Assembly (NCBI GenBank): GCA_028023455.1
Contig: JAQFVV010012537.1
Span: 1,550,001 to 1,614,000, forward strand
Origin: Epiperipatus broadwayi
Lineage: Eukaryota > Onychophora > Udeonychophora > Euonychophora > Peripatidae
Length of the DNA: 64,000 bases
Reading direction: 5' to 3'
Below, piece after piece: positions 1 through 11,411 of the stretch. The notes under the pieces are model-generated. The model had not been told where the DNA came from. It did no database searches and saw nothing but the letters and a program-made list of their open reading frames with translations. Each line of letters opens with the position of its first letter. The stretch's first letter is position 1. Position numbers and translations under genes: made by a program.

Positions 1-662
1 ATGATACATAGATATATATGTTTATAATTTACATTATATACAGAATTACTGATACATTATTTGTATAACTATATAGAAAAGATCAATAATCACCAATATA
101 AGTATTTCATGCTGAACCAGCACTCATCAGTTGGTCCAGATTATCACCTCTCATGCACATATATAATGAGTACTCAGTATATATTAATATAGCAAATCTT
201 CATACTTTAATGGATAAGCTTCAATCTACTCTAATCTCAAATTCTTCAGCCATGCATACCATTGAGGGGTCAGAGTGACTTGAGGGTCAACATGGGCATG
301 ACAACAATATTGGCATCAGCATGGGATTTGGGCTTCCCATCTTCAGATTTTCAATGATATGGATGGCTGAAGAGTTGGAGTAGATTGAAGCCTGTCCATT
401 AAAGTATGAAGATTTGCTATCTTAATATATACTGAACACTGATTATATATATGTGGTGAGAGATGATAACTGGACCAAATGATGAGGCTGGTTCAGCATG
501 AAATATGTATATTGGTGATTATTGATCTTTTCTACTATGTGTGTGATAATGTGTATCAGTGATATGAGATAGTGTGGATAGTTGAAAGGTGCTTGAAAGT
601 CTGAGTTTAAATCCCCATATTTACAATTAGGTCCAGGTATATGAAGAGTGCCTGTACTTCAG
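1..662. repeat. Fold-back (long inverted repeat) element, left end truncated
   Basis: Two arms pair with each other: about 50-263 and 353-562, with imperfect complementarity. For example AGATCAATAATCACC near 78 pairs with GGTGATTATTGATCT near 515. A roughly 90-base loop holds a segment (CATGGGCATGACAACAATAT) that recurs near 39.5 and 39.98 kb. The right end carries GAGTTTAAATCCCC, which resembles a tRNA T-arm/B box. The matching left terminus is missing, so this copy is truncated at about position 49. Related copies lie at 39168-39894, 39895-40330 and 56166-56400. No coding capacity is seen. It is a non-autonomous element whose mobiliser is unknown. Confidence 0.75.
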
Positions 663-2331
663 ATATATTTGTATAACTCTAAACTAATTTTTATTTATAT
701 TCATTTTCTATAACTCTTTTTTTTCTAACCAATCAACTATCCTCTTTTCCTACCTTTCATAATTAAAAATCTGCATTCTCTTGACAACATTCATTATCCA
801 TTAGTTTTGAATATTATAATATCTTTTTACCTATAGTGTTTATTAATCTTTCACATAATCAAATTGATTTTCATTTATATATTATATTCTTTCAAAAAAT
901 TTTAATTTGCTTTTAATTTCTTTCATTACAAAAAAAATATACTACATTTCTTTTTAAATAGTCATATTTTCTGTCCACAATTCATTCCTTATCTATGTAT
1001 ATCTACTTTTTTAAAAATTCTAATTAAACATTTTAAAATCCCCTAGCCAATATAAAGTGCTTAAATTTCAATTGTTAAGACAAATATTACTATTATTTCT
1101 TTCCAAACTATCCTATATAAATCATATTTGTTAAATAAAAAACAATAAATTTTTAATCAAACCCATTCTACTTTTTGTTTTTGTCTCAGCTCTATTCCCA
1201 ATTTAACCATACAATTCATTTTTTTTAATTACTAAAGTAATTAAATATCTATATTTCTTCATTTCTATGATGTTCTTCTGTTTTATTTTTCCTATTAACT
1301 ATTAGTATCTTAGTTTTTCCTCAACTGAATTTAATTGTCCTATTTTTACATATTTCAATAATAATAGGTTTATGTCTTTTACACTACTTAAAAAAACACC
1401 ATATTATATTTTTCTGGTTTTCAATAAAGAAATTATCATCAAAATTTCTAACTCAATCTTCAATTCTCTTAAAACCAAATTAAACAATAAAAATAATATC
1501 TTTGTTTCAGTTTAATTTTCACATGGGACTTCAATTGTCTTTTATACTCCAATTGACATTTGTAAAAAATCATCCTCACAAATGCCTTTAATAACTCCTA
1601 ACAATTCTTAACTGCTCCAATATTTTAAAAATTTTCCCCTAATTTATTCATACCCAACTCATTATAAATTCTTTTCTATATTTAAAAATGCAATAAAGTA
1701 GGATTTATTTTCCCCATATCTCATAGTTATCTCTTTGAATAAAAATATTTTAAATCTACTAAAGGCTTTATTCTCTTCCATCCAAAATGGGACTCCATCC
1801 ATTAATATATGTTAAATGTTTTATAAACTATGAAAGTTATAATTCATAGGTTCTTGGTTATCTAAAATATTTTTCCATTCATTTATATAAAAATTTAATT
1901 TACACATTCTTCCATTCAACTTCTACATACCTATCTGACCTACAAATATTTCAACTATCGTATCACCTAACCTCATTGCTTTTCCTTTTTAAAATCTATC
2001 TATTTCTTCTACTAAATTCTAAATTCATTAATCTATTTATAAATTAAATTCTCTAATGAACCCATTTTTTAAATCAAATTCCTAGCATTCAAGATTTTTT
2101 TTTATTATAAGAATTGAATTTTTCCCTCCCGAATTCATCTCTATCCTCACACATTTCCCCTCTGAATTTAACAATATAACAGCTTTTTGTTTCTTCATAC
2201 ATTTTCACAATTATCCCTATCTGCTTTATTTCTTCAGTTAAAATCTCTCTATTTCCATCTTAATTCTATTCCAGCAATAGTTTTTTATCTTATACAACTA
2301 TCTCATCTATCCTTTGTTTTCTGCTCCTTTC

Positions 2332-2362
<31 letters not shown>
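663..2362. other. AT-rich non-coding stretch
   Basis: No gene or splice-flanked open frame could be recognised. Pyrimidine-biased, AT-rich sequence ends in a short (TA)n(TG)n microsatellite at about 2333-2363, directly outside the palindrome that follows. The small open frames here have no recognisable residues and overlap simple repeats. Confidence 0.6.
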
Positions 2363-2363
<1 letters not shown>

Positions 2364-2519
2364 AATATACAAATCAATATATATATCAAAATACAGTACA
2401 ATTTATATAAATTATATTCTTTTAGAAGTACTTTCGACTATACACTTTATAGTCTTTATCAACTATATAACGTTGAATAATCAAAACGAGACAACCCTTA
2501 ACAATACCCATGGTTCAAT

Positions 2520-3179
2520 TCAGATTTCCCACAATTCTGTTATCTTAACATTTGATGACTGGCGATTCATTAACATTTGACGATTTCTTGAAATCAACAT
2601 AGCCTCTTTTATTTTACGTTTATTATGACAACGTTCAATTTGAATAATTTTCATATTTTTATAATCAAATTTAAATCCATATTGACAAGATTTATTATGA
2701 TCAAATATAACAGATGATGAAGGTTTATTTACATCTGTTCCATATTGATTCTCTTTTTGAATTCTATTATATAAAAGCATATGTTCTTTTATTCTCTTCT
2801 CAAATGTACACTTAGATTCACCAATGTATTGTACACCACATCCACATATCAATCTATATATAATAGAATTTTGATTAAACTTTGAATTTTGAATTTTAGA
2901 ATTATTAAGCAATCTATTTATGTTATTTGTAGAGAAAAAAGCAATATGACACAAACCATTATAAATTTTCCTAATAAACTTGACCTGCTCATCTGATATA
3001 AATGGCATTGAAATCCATTTCATTTTGATATTTTTATTTTTAATTTTATTATAGTGTTGATTTCTTTTAAATCCTTTAATAATATTAGCAATAGCATTTT
3101 TATAATAACCAATTTTCAACAAGTCATTAACAAATAAATGTACATTTTTAATTTTATCACTAGAATCAAAAATGTACAT
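2520..3179 (-). pseudogene. Penelope-like GIY-YIG endonuclease, left arm
   Basis: This frame (219 codons) encodes the C-terminal part of a Penelope-like retroelement protein. Roughly residues 50-95 match the linker between reverse transcriptase and endonuclease (WISMPFIS, then KIYNGLCHIAFFSTNN). The endonuclease follows with IYRLICGCGVQYIGE, carrying the GIY-like and YIG blocks and a C-G-C pair. After it come the conserved arginine and histidine in FEKRIKEH, a later FDH, and the IKEAMLI helix whose Glu is usually catalytic; an Asn lies in LMNRQS. The reverse transcriptase itself is absent. The first dozen residues run across the palindrome centre and into the opposite arm, so the start is artificial. 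It differs from the right copy at G/D after CGC and at P/L in NK(P/L)SSS. The cassette is intact as a domain, but the element cannot be autonomous. Confidence 0.8.
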
Positions 3180-3797
3180 TTATTTGTTAATGACTTGTTG
3201 AAAATTGGTTATTATAAAAATGCTATTGCTAATATTATTAAAGGATTTAAAAGAAATCAACACTATAATAAAATTAAAAATAAAAATATCAAAATGAAAT
3301 GGATTTCAATGCCATTTATATCAGATGAGCAGGTCAAGTTTATTAGGAAAATTTATAATGGTTTGTGTCATATTGCTTTTTTCTCTACAAATAACATAAA
3401 TAGATTGCTTAATAATTCTAAAATTCAAAATTCAAAGTTTAATCAAAATTCTATTATATATAGATTGATATGTGGATGCGACGTACAATACATTGGTGAA
3501 TCTAAGTGTACATTTGAGAAGAGAATAAAAGAACATATGCTTTTATATAATAGAATTCAAAAAGAGAATCAATATGGAACAGATGTAAATAAACTTTCAT
3601 CATCTGTTATATTTGATCATAATAAATCTTGTCAATATGGATTTAAATTTGATTATAAAAATATGAAAATTATTCAAATTGAACGTTGTCATAATAAACG
3701 TAAAATAAAAGAGGCTATGTTGATTTCAAGAAATCGTCAAATGTTAATGAATCGCCAGTCATCAAATGTTAAGATAACAGAATTGTGGGAAATCTGA
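3138..3797 (+). pseudogene. Penelope-like GIY-YIG endonuclease, right arm
   Basis: Mirror copy of the frame on the other arm, again 219 codons, ending at TGA next to GGAAATC. It has the same domain order: thumb/linker (KWISMPFISDEQVKF), GIY-YIG core (YRLICGCDVQYIGE), the FEKRIKEH arginine/histidine block and the IKEAMLI glutamate helix. The Asp after C-G-C replaces Gly of the left copy. The 5' end starts inside the opposite arm and centre spacer, so the true N-terminus and the reverse transcriptase are missing. In Penelope-like elements this domain nicks target DNA to prime reverse transcription. Here it is a fragment without its polymerase. Confidence 0.8.
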
Positions 3798-3854
3798 ATT
3801 GAACTATGGGTATTGTTAAGGGTTGTCTCGTTTTGATTATTCAATGTTATATAG

Positions 3855-3885
3855 TTGATAAAGACTATAAAGTGTATAGTCGAAA
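3855..3885 (+). other. Stable hairpin in palindrome arm (hammerhead-like architecture)
   Basis: TTGATAAA is followed by a 7-bp stem, GACTATA paired with TATAGTC over loop AAGTG, and then GAAAG. The order (box, stem, GAAA) resembles a hammerhead ribozyme core, CUGAUGA-stem II-GAAA. The box deviates at two core positions and has an extra A before the stem, so activity is doubtful. The mirror copy is at 2432-2462 on the minus strand. Confidence 0.45.
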
Positions 3886-4212
3886 GTACTTCTAAAAGAA
3901 TATAATTTATATAAATTGTACTGTATTTTGATATATATATATTGATTTGTATATTACATATAGTGAAACGAATACAGATATCAAACTTTATTTATTACAT
4001 ATATATATATTAACAGCATTTTTATATTCTTATATGCTATTTTTCTTTCTTCACACATTCTAAAGTTTGTTTACTTCATCACTGCTTATTTGTTTTATGA
4101 TCTAAATAGACACACATCTACAACCATATTCATAAGTCTTAAATTTACTACCATAAGAATCCCCTGATTGCGGACCCAGGCTGCCATTTGATGATGACTT
4201 TTTATTGAGGTA

Positions 4213-4832
4213 CTTACAACTGCAGATCACTTTCAAGTGAAGGAAGATTGCAAGAATTAGAAGAAGAACTCTCTTATATTAAATGGGATATTATTGGACT
4301 TTGTAAAGTTAGAAGAAAAGGGGAAGAAACAATTGATTTAAAAAGTGGACATATACTCTATTATAAAAGCACAAATATTGGAAATACAAGTGAAGTAGGA
4401 TTCATTATAAATACAAAGTGGAAGAACAATATTGTGGAGATTGATGGTGTATCAGACAGAGTGGCAAGATTAGTTATACAACTTAATAGCAGATACCAAA
4501 TGCAGATAATTCAGGTTTATGCCCCAACAAGTTCTCATAGTGATGAAGTAGTAGAAGATTTTTATATGGATGTACAAAAGGCTTTTGATCAGAGTAAACA
4601 TTTTAAAATTGTTATGGGAGATTTTAATGCTAGAATTGGTAAACAAATGAAAGATGAAAGTGCTGTAGGTAATTTTGGTTATGGTAATAGAAATGAGAGA
4701 GGACATAGACTTGTGGAGTTTGCAGAAAAAGAAAAACTTTATATTATGAATTCTTTTTTGAGAAAAATGTTAAAAGGAAATGGACATGGAAGCATCCAAA
4801 TGAAGGTACAGCAGAATTGGATTATATTTTGA
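4213..4832 (+). pseudogene. RTE endonuclease domain, N-terminal part
   Basis: The frame opens with GTYNCRSL (the usual T-W-N-x-R-S/T-L start of LINE endonucleases) upstream of the first TTG/ATG. It continues with WDIIGLCKVRRKGEE, ISDRVARL and IQVYAPTSSH, then VMGDFNARIGK. The DFN Asp and Asn are present. The position that is normally the metal-binding Glu (LGLxE(V/T)RW) is Lys here. The domain therefore lacks a key catalytic residue in addition to the frameshift near 4815 that moves translation to the frame of the next segment. Confidence 0.75.
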
Positions 4833-5146
4833 CTAACAGAAAATACATATTTCAAGATTGTAATGTTCTTAATAAATTAAACACAGGAAGTGATCATCGA
4901 TTAGTAAGGTGTAAGATATGTGTTAATGTAAAACTAGAGAGACAAAAATTATTAAGAAAAACAATATTTACAGTTGATATTCCTAATCTTCAGAAACATT
5001 CTAATGAATTTAAATTAGAACTTACAAATCGGTTTCAAGTATTAGTAGATTTTGATCATGATTCAGATTTGAATGAAATTAATATGAAAATAACTGATAC
5101 ACTTTTAAAAACTGCAACAAAGATAGCTGGTAGAAAAAAGCAGTAA
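4817..5146 (+). pseudogene. RTE endonuclease C-terminus and linker
   Basis: Continuation of the endonuclease in another frame. It starts with LDYILTNRK-like residues, then NKLNTGSDHRLVRCKI, the SDH(R/N) block that supplies the catalytic Asp/His at the end of the AP-endonuclease fold. A charged linker follows (LERQKLLRKTIF and beyond). It ends at TAA 5144-5146, and the same frame resumes immediately afterwards, so this is a point nonsense mutation rather than a real terminus. Confidence 0.7.
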
Positions 5147-5674
5147 TTGACTAATAAAATTTCTACTGAGACTAGAGAATTTATGAAGAAAAGAAGGAAT
5201 ATGAAGATATACAAAAATGATGCATTAAAAAGAATTGAATATCTCGAATTTTGTAAAATGGTGCGGAAAAGAGTTGAAAATGATATAAGAAAGTATAACT
5301 GTGAAATAGCAAGGAAAGCTGTAGAAGAAAATAAAAGTCTTAAGAATGTAAAACAACATTTTGGTATTGGTAGAAAATTTATATTGGCAATAAGAAAAAA
5401 AAATGGAATTATTACTAAAAAGAGAGATGACATCATGAAATTGGTAGAAGATTTTTATCAAGAATTATATAGTAATAAAGAACAAGTACCTCCTATATCT
5501 ATTACATCTTCCGAATTGCCCAGAATTTTAAATGAAGAAGTGAGAAATGCAATTGAGTGTATGAAGAAAGGAAAAGCTCCAGGTCATGATGGAATTATAA
5601 TTGATATATTAAAAGAAGCAGGTGAAGAAATAGAAATTTTTTTTAGCAAAGTTATATACCAAATGTCTAAATGA
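5147..5674 (+). pseudogene. RTE linker and N-terminal reverse transcriptase segment
   Basis: The same frame as the preceding segment runs on after the stop. Charged, helical linker sequence leads to LPRILNEEVRNAIECMKKGKAPGHDGI, split here as RNAIECMKKGKAPGHDG. This is the K-x-x-x-A-P-G-x-D-G block (RT motif 1) shared by LINE reverse transcriptases. The frame is lost in a run of T near 5634-5643. Coherent RT sequence reappears in frame 0 from about 5670. Confidence 0.7.
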
Positions 5675-6299
5675 TAAAGATGTACTGGATGATTGGAAGA
5701 ATGCAGTAATAATATTAATATTTAAAAAAGGTGATAAAGAAGATATTAGAAATTACAGACCTATCAGCCTTTTAACAGTTTTATATAAAAATTTTATCAA
5801 GATAATTACAACTCGTCTACAGAGAACATTGGATTTCCACCAACCAAGAAAACAAGCTGGATTTAAAAGTGGTTTTAGTACAATAGATCATATCCAGATA
5901 TTGAGAGAAGTTATAGAAAGGACAAATGAATATGAGTTGTCATTATGTTTTGGATTTGTAGATTATGAAAAGGCATTTGATTCTATAAACATTTCTTCAG
6001 TGATTAAAGAATTGGATCATCAAGGTATAGATCCAGGATATTGTCAGATTTTAAAGAATATTTATAAAAATGCAACAGCAACAATTAGATTACATAATGA
6101 TACTGGGAAAGTCAACATTGAGAAAGGTGTAAGACAAGGTGATTCCATATCTCCAAAACTCTTTACAGCAGTGCTACAAGAAGTATTTTGTGGATTAAAA
6201 TGGGAAACTACAGGAGTGAAAGTAAATGGAGATTATTTAAGTCATTTAGATTTCGCAGATGATGTAGTTGTTTTTGCAAATAATGCTTCAGAGCTGTAG
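5670..6299 (+). pseudogene. RTE reverse transcriptase palm segment
   Basis: Frame 0 carries, in order: WKNAVIILIFKKGDKEDIRNY followed by RPISLL (motif 2); AGFKSGFSTIDHI; FVDYEKAFDSI (motif A, catalytic Asp); GVRQGDSISPKLF (motif B); and HLDFADDVVVF (motif C, the FADD catalytic pair). All three catalytic aspartates are visible. The frame then meets TAG at 6297-6299, a nonsense change between motif C and the thumb. In an intact element this region copies element RNA at the nicked target. Confidence 0.8.
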
Positions 6300-6302
6300 G
6301 AA

Positions 6303-7016
6303 ATGTTGCAGGAGTTATCAGATGAAAGTAGGAAAATAGGACTAAAGATAAGTGTTAAAAAGACTAAAGTAATGTTTAATCGATTTGCTCAAAATATGAA
6401 AATTAAGATTGATTATGATGAATTAGAAGAAGTTAACAGTTACAAATACCTTGGTCAGATTATTAATACAGATGGAAACATAATGGAGGAAATTAATCAT
6501 AGAATTAAACTTGGTTGTAGGGCTTTTGGTAAAAATAACTTGATATTAAAAGGAAATATGCCTATGTGTTTGAAAAGGAAGGTTTTTAACAAATGTGTTT
6601 TACCAGTTCTTACTTATGGATCTGAGACTTGGACACTTAATAGAAAAGCAATACAGAGACTTCAGACCACTCAAAGAAGTATGGAGAGTTGTATGCTGGG
6701 AGTAACAAGAAGAGATCGAAAATGCAATGTATGGGTAAGAGAACAAACAAGTGTTACTGACCTCATTGAAAAAATTAAAAGATTGACATGGAGTTGGGCT
6801 GGACATATTGCTAGAAGAGATGATAGTAGATGGACAATTGAAATTTTAAACTGGATTCCAAGAAATTGTAAAAGACCCAGAAAGAGACCACATGTGAGAT
6901 GGATGGATGAAATAAGAAAGTGTGCAGGGATTATGTGGAGAAGAGAAGCTAAAGATCAGAGAAAATGGATTAAACTTGGAGAGACCTTCATCCTGCAGTG
7001 GATTGATAATGGTTGA
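6303..7016 (+). pseudogene. RTE reverse transcriptase thumb and C-terminal domain
   Basis: Same frame as the palm segment, directly after the in-frame TAG. YKYLGQIINTDGN is motif E (the primer grip). VLPVLTYGSETWTL and the basic tail follow: AGHIARRDDSRWTIEILNW, RPHVRWMDEIRK and GETFILQWIDNG. This C-terminal signature is the best evidence for RTE/BovB-like affiliation. It ends at TGA 7014-7016, immediately before the (TGA)n tail, as expected for RTE elements, which have very short 3' UTRs. Confidence 0.8.
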
Positions 7017-7036
7017 TAATGATGATGATGACTAAA

Positions 7037-9289
7037 CTAAATATGATCAAGTTGGACTCAGTTTATTCCCATCCATAACTAACAATCCTTCTACAATATT
7101 CTGTATTTAATTTTTCAAATTCCCTTTTTTGTAACCATAAAATTATTATCACTACTATACTCTTTTCTTTTTCACTTTATCCTTTATTGAATCCAATTTC
7201 TTTTATCTACAAAATATAATTAAATTTATATTTTAAATTCTGCTTCAATCAAGTAAGTCTTAAATTTACAATCCTTCATAATTGTTCCAAGATACTAAAC
7301 TAAATATGTTCAATTTGGACTTAAACTTTATCTCCCCCTCTTTTTTCCCCCTTTAATTCCTTTGTTATATCTAATTTCTTTTATCTACTATATAAGTTGT
7401 TTATCATATACATTACAAAGACTTATTTTCAATTGTCCTTCTATATTTTTCATGCATTTTTATCACTAATTTCTTATTCACATTCTTTACTCCAAAAATT
7501 TTCATTAATATGACCATTTATATTAATTACAATTAATATTTTATGATTATTCCTTTTAAATTAGTCTATGGCTCTATGCAAACATTTTAAATTACTTAAA
7601 TTTCACTACTATGTTACTTCTACATAAATTTAATCTAATTCATATATTTTTCTTATAATTTATTTGTAAAATATTCTCTTAATAATAATCTTTATATTAT
7701 TTTCTTTTTTATATATCAACAATCCATAAAAATTTATTCCCTACCTACCCATTCTCTTGCAAACACAATATTTTTTTTAATCTGCCAAATGTACCTCTAA
7801 TATGGCAAACACATCAATTTTGTTCTCCAATAAAAATCTTCAATTCTCTTCACTTATTATTCTCTCTTCCCTGTGAATATTTATAAAACAACCTTTAAAT
7901 TTGTACCTTTGATTTCCACTTATAGCTATTATTGAACATCATCTATATATATATATTGTAAGGAGTGAATGGCTCGCTCAATTCTCACAGGTGATTATAT
8001 TGATATATAAAAAAAGAATGAAAGAAAGCAGAGGATTTTTTTATTATTATTCACAAAAATTCTGAGTTATTTATTAGTAAAAAATAATGGTTATCTTCAT
8101 TGGTTGCATATATATTTCTCTTTATGTAATTAATTATTTAATGTGCATTGCTATACAGTTTAAGATAGCAGTAGAAAACATTTCAATTTTTTAATTATTT
8201 TAGCTCATTTTCGTTTTATGTTTTTGTTGTTATTATTTTTTCTTGTTTCTTTCGCATTTCCAAAGGTGATACTTATTTAAGATTATTAATTTGGCAATGG
8301 TGATAATAAATAAAAAGTTCATAAAAGAATCATATGAATATTACATTGGTAATAATACTAATCACTGAAAGATTAAAATTGTTTACAGCTGAGTTTACTT
8401 ATTTATAAAAAAATAAATAAAAATATTTGTGATTCATATATATTTGTTTATATATATATATTTTTGTATTTTAAACTATATATATTTCTTTCAATTATCT
8501 ATATTATTTTTTTAAAAAGAAAAATGATTGTAAGATGTTCGAAGAAAGAATTTAAAATATTAATTTCAACATAAACCTGAATCAACAATAGGAGTTGATT
8601 CAAATATTTCTCAGGAGGATATATATATAAATAAAAATTCTATAGAAATCAATGATGCAATAAAAGAAAAGAGTGTATAATGGTCATGAGAGACTTTTTT
8701 CCTACTACTTTTTCAGCATATGAAAAAATAGCAAAGTTTGCTTTTGTAATTTTTCCTATTCACCTAAAAATAAAAGTACTCTACTTGAACGTTAGATGGA
8801 TCAAAGAATGGATGAGAAAACTGACTATCTGAGGTTTTAATTCATCTTGGCCTATACCCCCTAGCTTTCACCAAAGGCAGGCTGGAACATCATTAAACAT
8901 GCACCTGAAAAGAGAAAAGAAATTGTCTTAAGCCATCAGATATCTTTTCCTAAAGAAAGGAAACAAAATTATGATTGGAGAAGCATTTCAAATTATTCTG
9001 ATTACCTTCTGTAGGTTTATCTCAGCATAATGTGCAGAAATGATATTTCAAAAGACAACTTAAACTATTCAAAATTTAAATGTTTGTTAGCAGAAGACTA
9101 TCTGCCATTGTTAATAAAATCGAAACAAAGTCAAACAGAAACTCTTCAAATAACCCTAACTTATTAATATAAAAAATAAGAAAGATATGAAAATGTTAAT
9201 CAAGTACAATTAAGGTTCAAAAATTGAAGTGTATACATGTTTGTCATTTTTAGTGCAGTGCAATATACTATGACCTCATTTATTTGAGT
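7037..9289. other. AT-rich non-coding stretch
   Basis: No open frame with recognisable residues was found. Short (TA)n runs lie near 7945 and 8450. A slightly GC-richer patch at about 8840-8990 could be transposon remnant but could not be assigned. Confidence 0.55.
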
Positions 9290-9453
9290 CAGAAATCTAT
9301 CAGCCACTAAGCCCCATAAGAACTGTAGGACATCTTACATTCCCTTTCCATTTCCTACCCTCTGTTTCCCATATTCTTCTCTATCCTGCTCCATCTCATT
9401 TCCATGACACTATCTTTGCCCACTCTATGGCCTTTATAGATAGATCCCCCTTA

Positions 9454-10142
9454 TCATTTTCCAAAGTCAGCATAAGAAGATAAGAAACCACTTTCTGTAT
9501 AATCTCTTTGTTTATATTTATTCTCCCACAATTTCATTATTTGTACCCCTTCTGCTTGTAAGCATTTACATTCAATTAACAGATATCTAATATTTTCCAT
9601 GCCTTCCTTATGTGCCTTGAAGACTAAATCACCCACATTTCTCATTTATGTATGTATTCCCTTGTTGCTAATGATCTCATTCAAGTCTTAAAACAATAAA
9701 CTACTGTTCTTGCCATTATAATAAATTAACTCACACCCCATATTTTGTTTTGATCTATATGCCTTCCTTACATAACTCGCAGACTACATCACCTACATTT
9801 CTCCATTTATGTGTGTATTCCCTTGTTGATAATGATCCTGTTCGAGCCTTAAACAGTAAACTACTTTCCTTGCTATTATCAAAAATTTAACCCAATTTTC
9901 TGTTTACTTCTACATATATTTAAACACTTTTTACTCTCAGTACTAGTTCTCCATGTCTCCAACTCCCTATTTTTTATTAATGCATGTATTGTTCTATGCT
10001 CTTCTTTGCCACTGTAACATTCAGCAATTCTGCTAACACCATTATTCCACCTTTTGTATAAGTATTCTGACATAGAGTCTTTATCATAATCTGCATACCA
10101 TACTATCTTTCTCACCCATCTTGCTGCCTGTCCTTTATTCAT
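9454..10142 (-). pseudogene. CR1-like ORF2 C-terminal domain, copy A
   Basis: Two readable blocks survive. One is 9879-10142: ARWVRKIVWYADYDKDSMSE, then WNNGVSRIAECYSG and RELETWRTSTESK. The other is 9454-9645: KEGMENIRYLLIECKCLQ, then IMKLWENKYKQRDYTE. The second resembles the Cys/His knuckle near the end of many LINE ORF2 proteins (ENIRHLLxEC), although the leading cysteines are lost. Weakly matching DNA at 14830-15450 is the same region in copy B. No intact frame joins the blocks. Confidence 0.6.
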
Positions 10143-10622
10143 AACCCAATTAAATATTATTTGGCTATTCTCTTATCATCCATGAAATTGAAATCTACCA
10201 AACATTTTCATTTTGCTTTTTGCATCTATCATAAAAACTTGACCATTCCATTTCTCCTTGAATTGCCTCCTTTGTAATCCACACATCTGCATCTAATGCA
10301 TGTCTTCCTACTTCTCTTTGTACTTTTTCTAGTAATTCAACACTTCTTTACTAACACAATGCATCATTATCATAAGTTAACCCTGATATAGCCACTCCCT
10401 TCCATACAATTCTCGCTACATCATATTTATTATATGAACATACTATTAATTTCTTTATCAGTCCCTTACTTTTATTTGCTTTATTATCAATTTTTTCTCC
10501 CATTCGTCCATGCAATTTTTCTGATTACTTAAGATGATTCCCAAATAGTTATAGTTATTCACCGCATTTAACTTTATATCCCCAATAAAAATTTATCTTT
10601 TCTCTTTCTCCAGCATTTATTA

Positions 10623-11411
10623 TTACTTTTGATTACCCACCTTTGTGCATGTCTTCAGCATAACATCCATATCTTCTCTATTTTCTGTGTACAAGAACAT
10701 ATCATCAGCAAATAAAAGAACTGTTAATATATACACTCCTTTGCAATCTATTAATGGTATCTCTATCCCTCTTTCTATTGCTCTCACCATTTCGCTCAAA
10801 TATAACAAAAACAAAATAGGTGACATAGGGCATCATTGCCATAGTCCCACCCCACTTATAACTAACTGATTCTATATTTCCTAATTGATATATTTTCAAA
10901 TAATCTCTTAATAATGTTTTCTAAAGCTCCATTGATTCCCAAATTTACTAAATTTACCCATAAACTATTTATAATTACTCTACCATATGCCTTCTCTAAA
11001 TCTATAAAAACCATATATAACTATCTACCTGTCTATAAGTTATGTGAATACAAAAAACCTCCTTGCCTTTCTCCCACTATTGTTTTCTTCCATCAATTTT
11101 TCCATCTTTTCAGCCATCATATATGCAAAAAATTTATATAATACTGGTATTACTGTTATCAGTCTATAATTGTTTAACTTTCCATGATGTTTACCCTTTC
11201 CATTAAATAAAAACCTTAATTTTGTATTATTCCAGCTATCTGGAAATTCTCTCTCCTGTGCCATCTTATTAAAACATGATAAAAGACTTAATTTTGCCCT
11301 ATTTCCCAAATTTATCACCATCTTTGCTGCCCATCTACCTAGACCTGTTACCTTTCCACTCTTCAATTTCTTCACTACCTCATTCATTTTTTGTAAACCT
11401 AATATTTCCAT
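10623..11411 (-). pseudogene. CR1-like reverse transcriptase, copy A
   Basis: The N-terminal half is at 11040-11411. VVKKLKSGKVTGLGRWAAKM is motif 1 with GLDG changed to GLGR, followed by REFPDSWNNTKLRFLFNGKG and LNNYRLITVIPVLYKFFAYM (motif 2; the usual RPI(T/S) is RLIT). The C-terminal half is at 10623-10826: MSPILFLLYLSEM (motif B) and LLFADDMFLYTENRED (motif C). The FADD pair is intact here, whereas copy B has FVDD. About 200 bases between the halves (motif A) are decayed. The domain is recognisable but cannot be translated in one frame. Confidence 0.7.

Larger units (their letters stand above)
2363..3956. mobile_element. Head-to-head pair of 5'-truncated Penelope-like elements (palindrome)
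   Basis: The left arm 2363-3149 is the reverse complement of the right arm 3168-3956. They are separated by only 18 bases (3150-3167). Base x pairs with base 6317-x across the coding part without indels; one TA unit differs near the outer ends. Each arm encodes the same RT-thumb-to-GIY-YIG endonuclease region, with both 3' ends pointing outward. The encoded proteins differ at two positions besides the junction, so the two arms are either very young or homogenised by gene conversion. Penelope-like elements are known to leave truncated and inverted partial copies, which fits. The outer parts of each arm contain a strong hairpin (2432-2462 and 3855-3885). Confidence 0.85.
4180..7036 (+). mobile_element. 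RTE-clade LINE, nearly full length but inactivated
   Basis: One retrotransposon frame can be followed from an apurinic-type endonuclease through reverse transcriptase to the C-terminal GHIARR...RWTIEILNWIP...RW block typical of RTE/BovB-like elements. The coding region runs in frame 0 to about 4815, in frame 2 to about 5650, then in frame 0 again to 7016. There are two compensating frameshifts and in-frame stops at 5144-5146 and 6297-6299. The 3' end finishes in a TGATAATGATGATGATGA microsatellite tail, characteristic of RTE elements. The element is dead but structurally readable. Clade assignment is from protein motifs only. Confidence 0.85.

Noticed and set aside
2187-2580. Two overlapping small frames upstream of the palindrome
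   Set aside because: Pyrimidine-rich and (TA)/(TG) repeat translation; no start context or domain. The second runs into the antisense of the Penelope frame.
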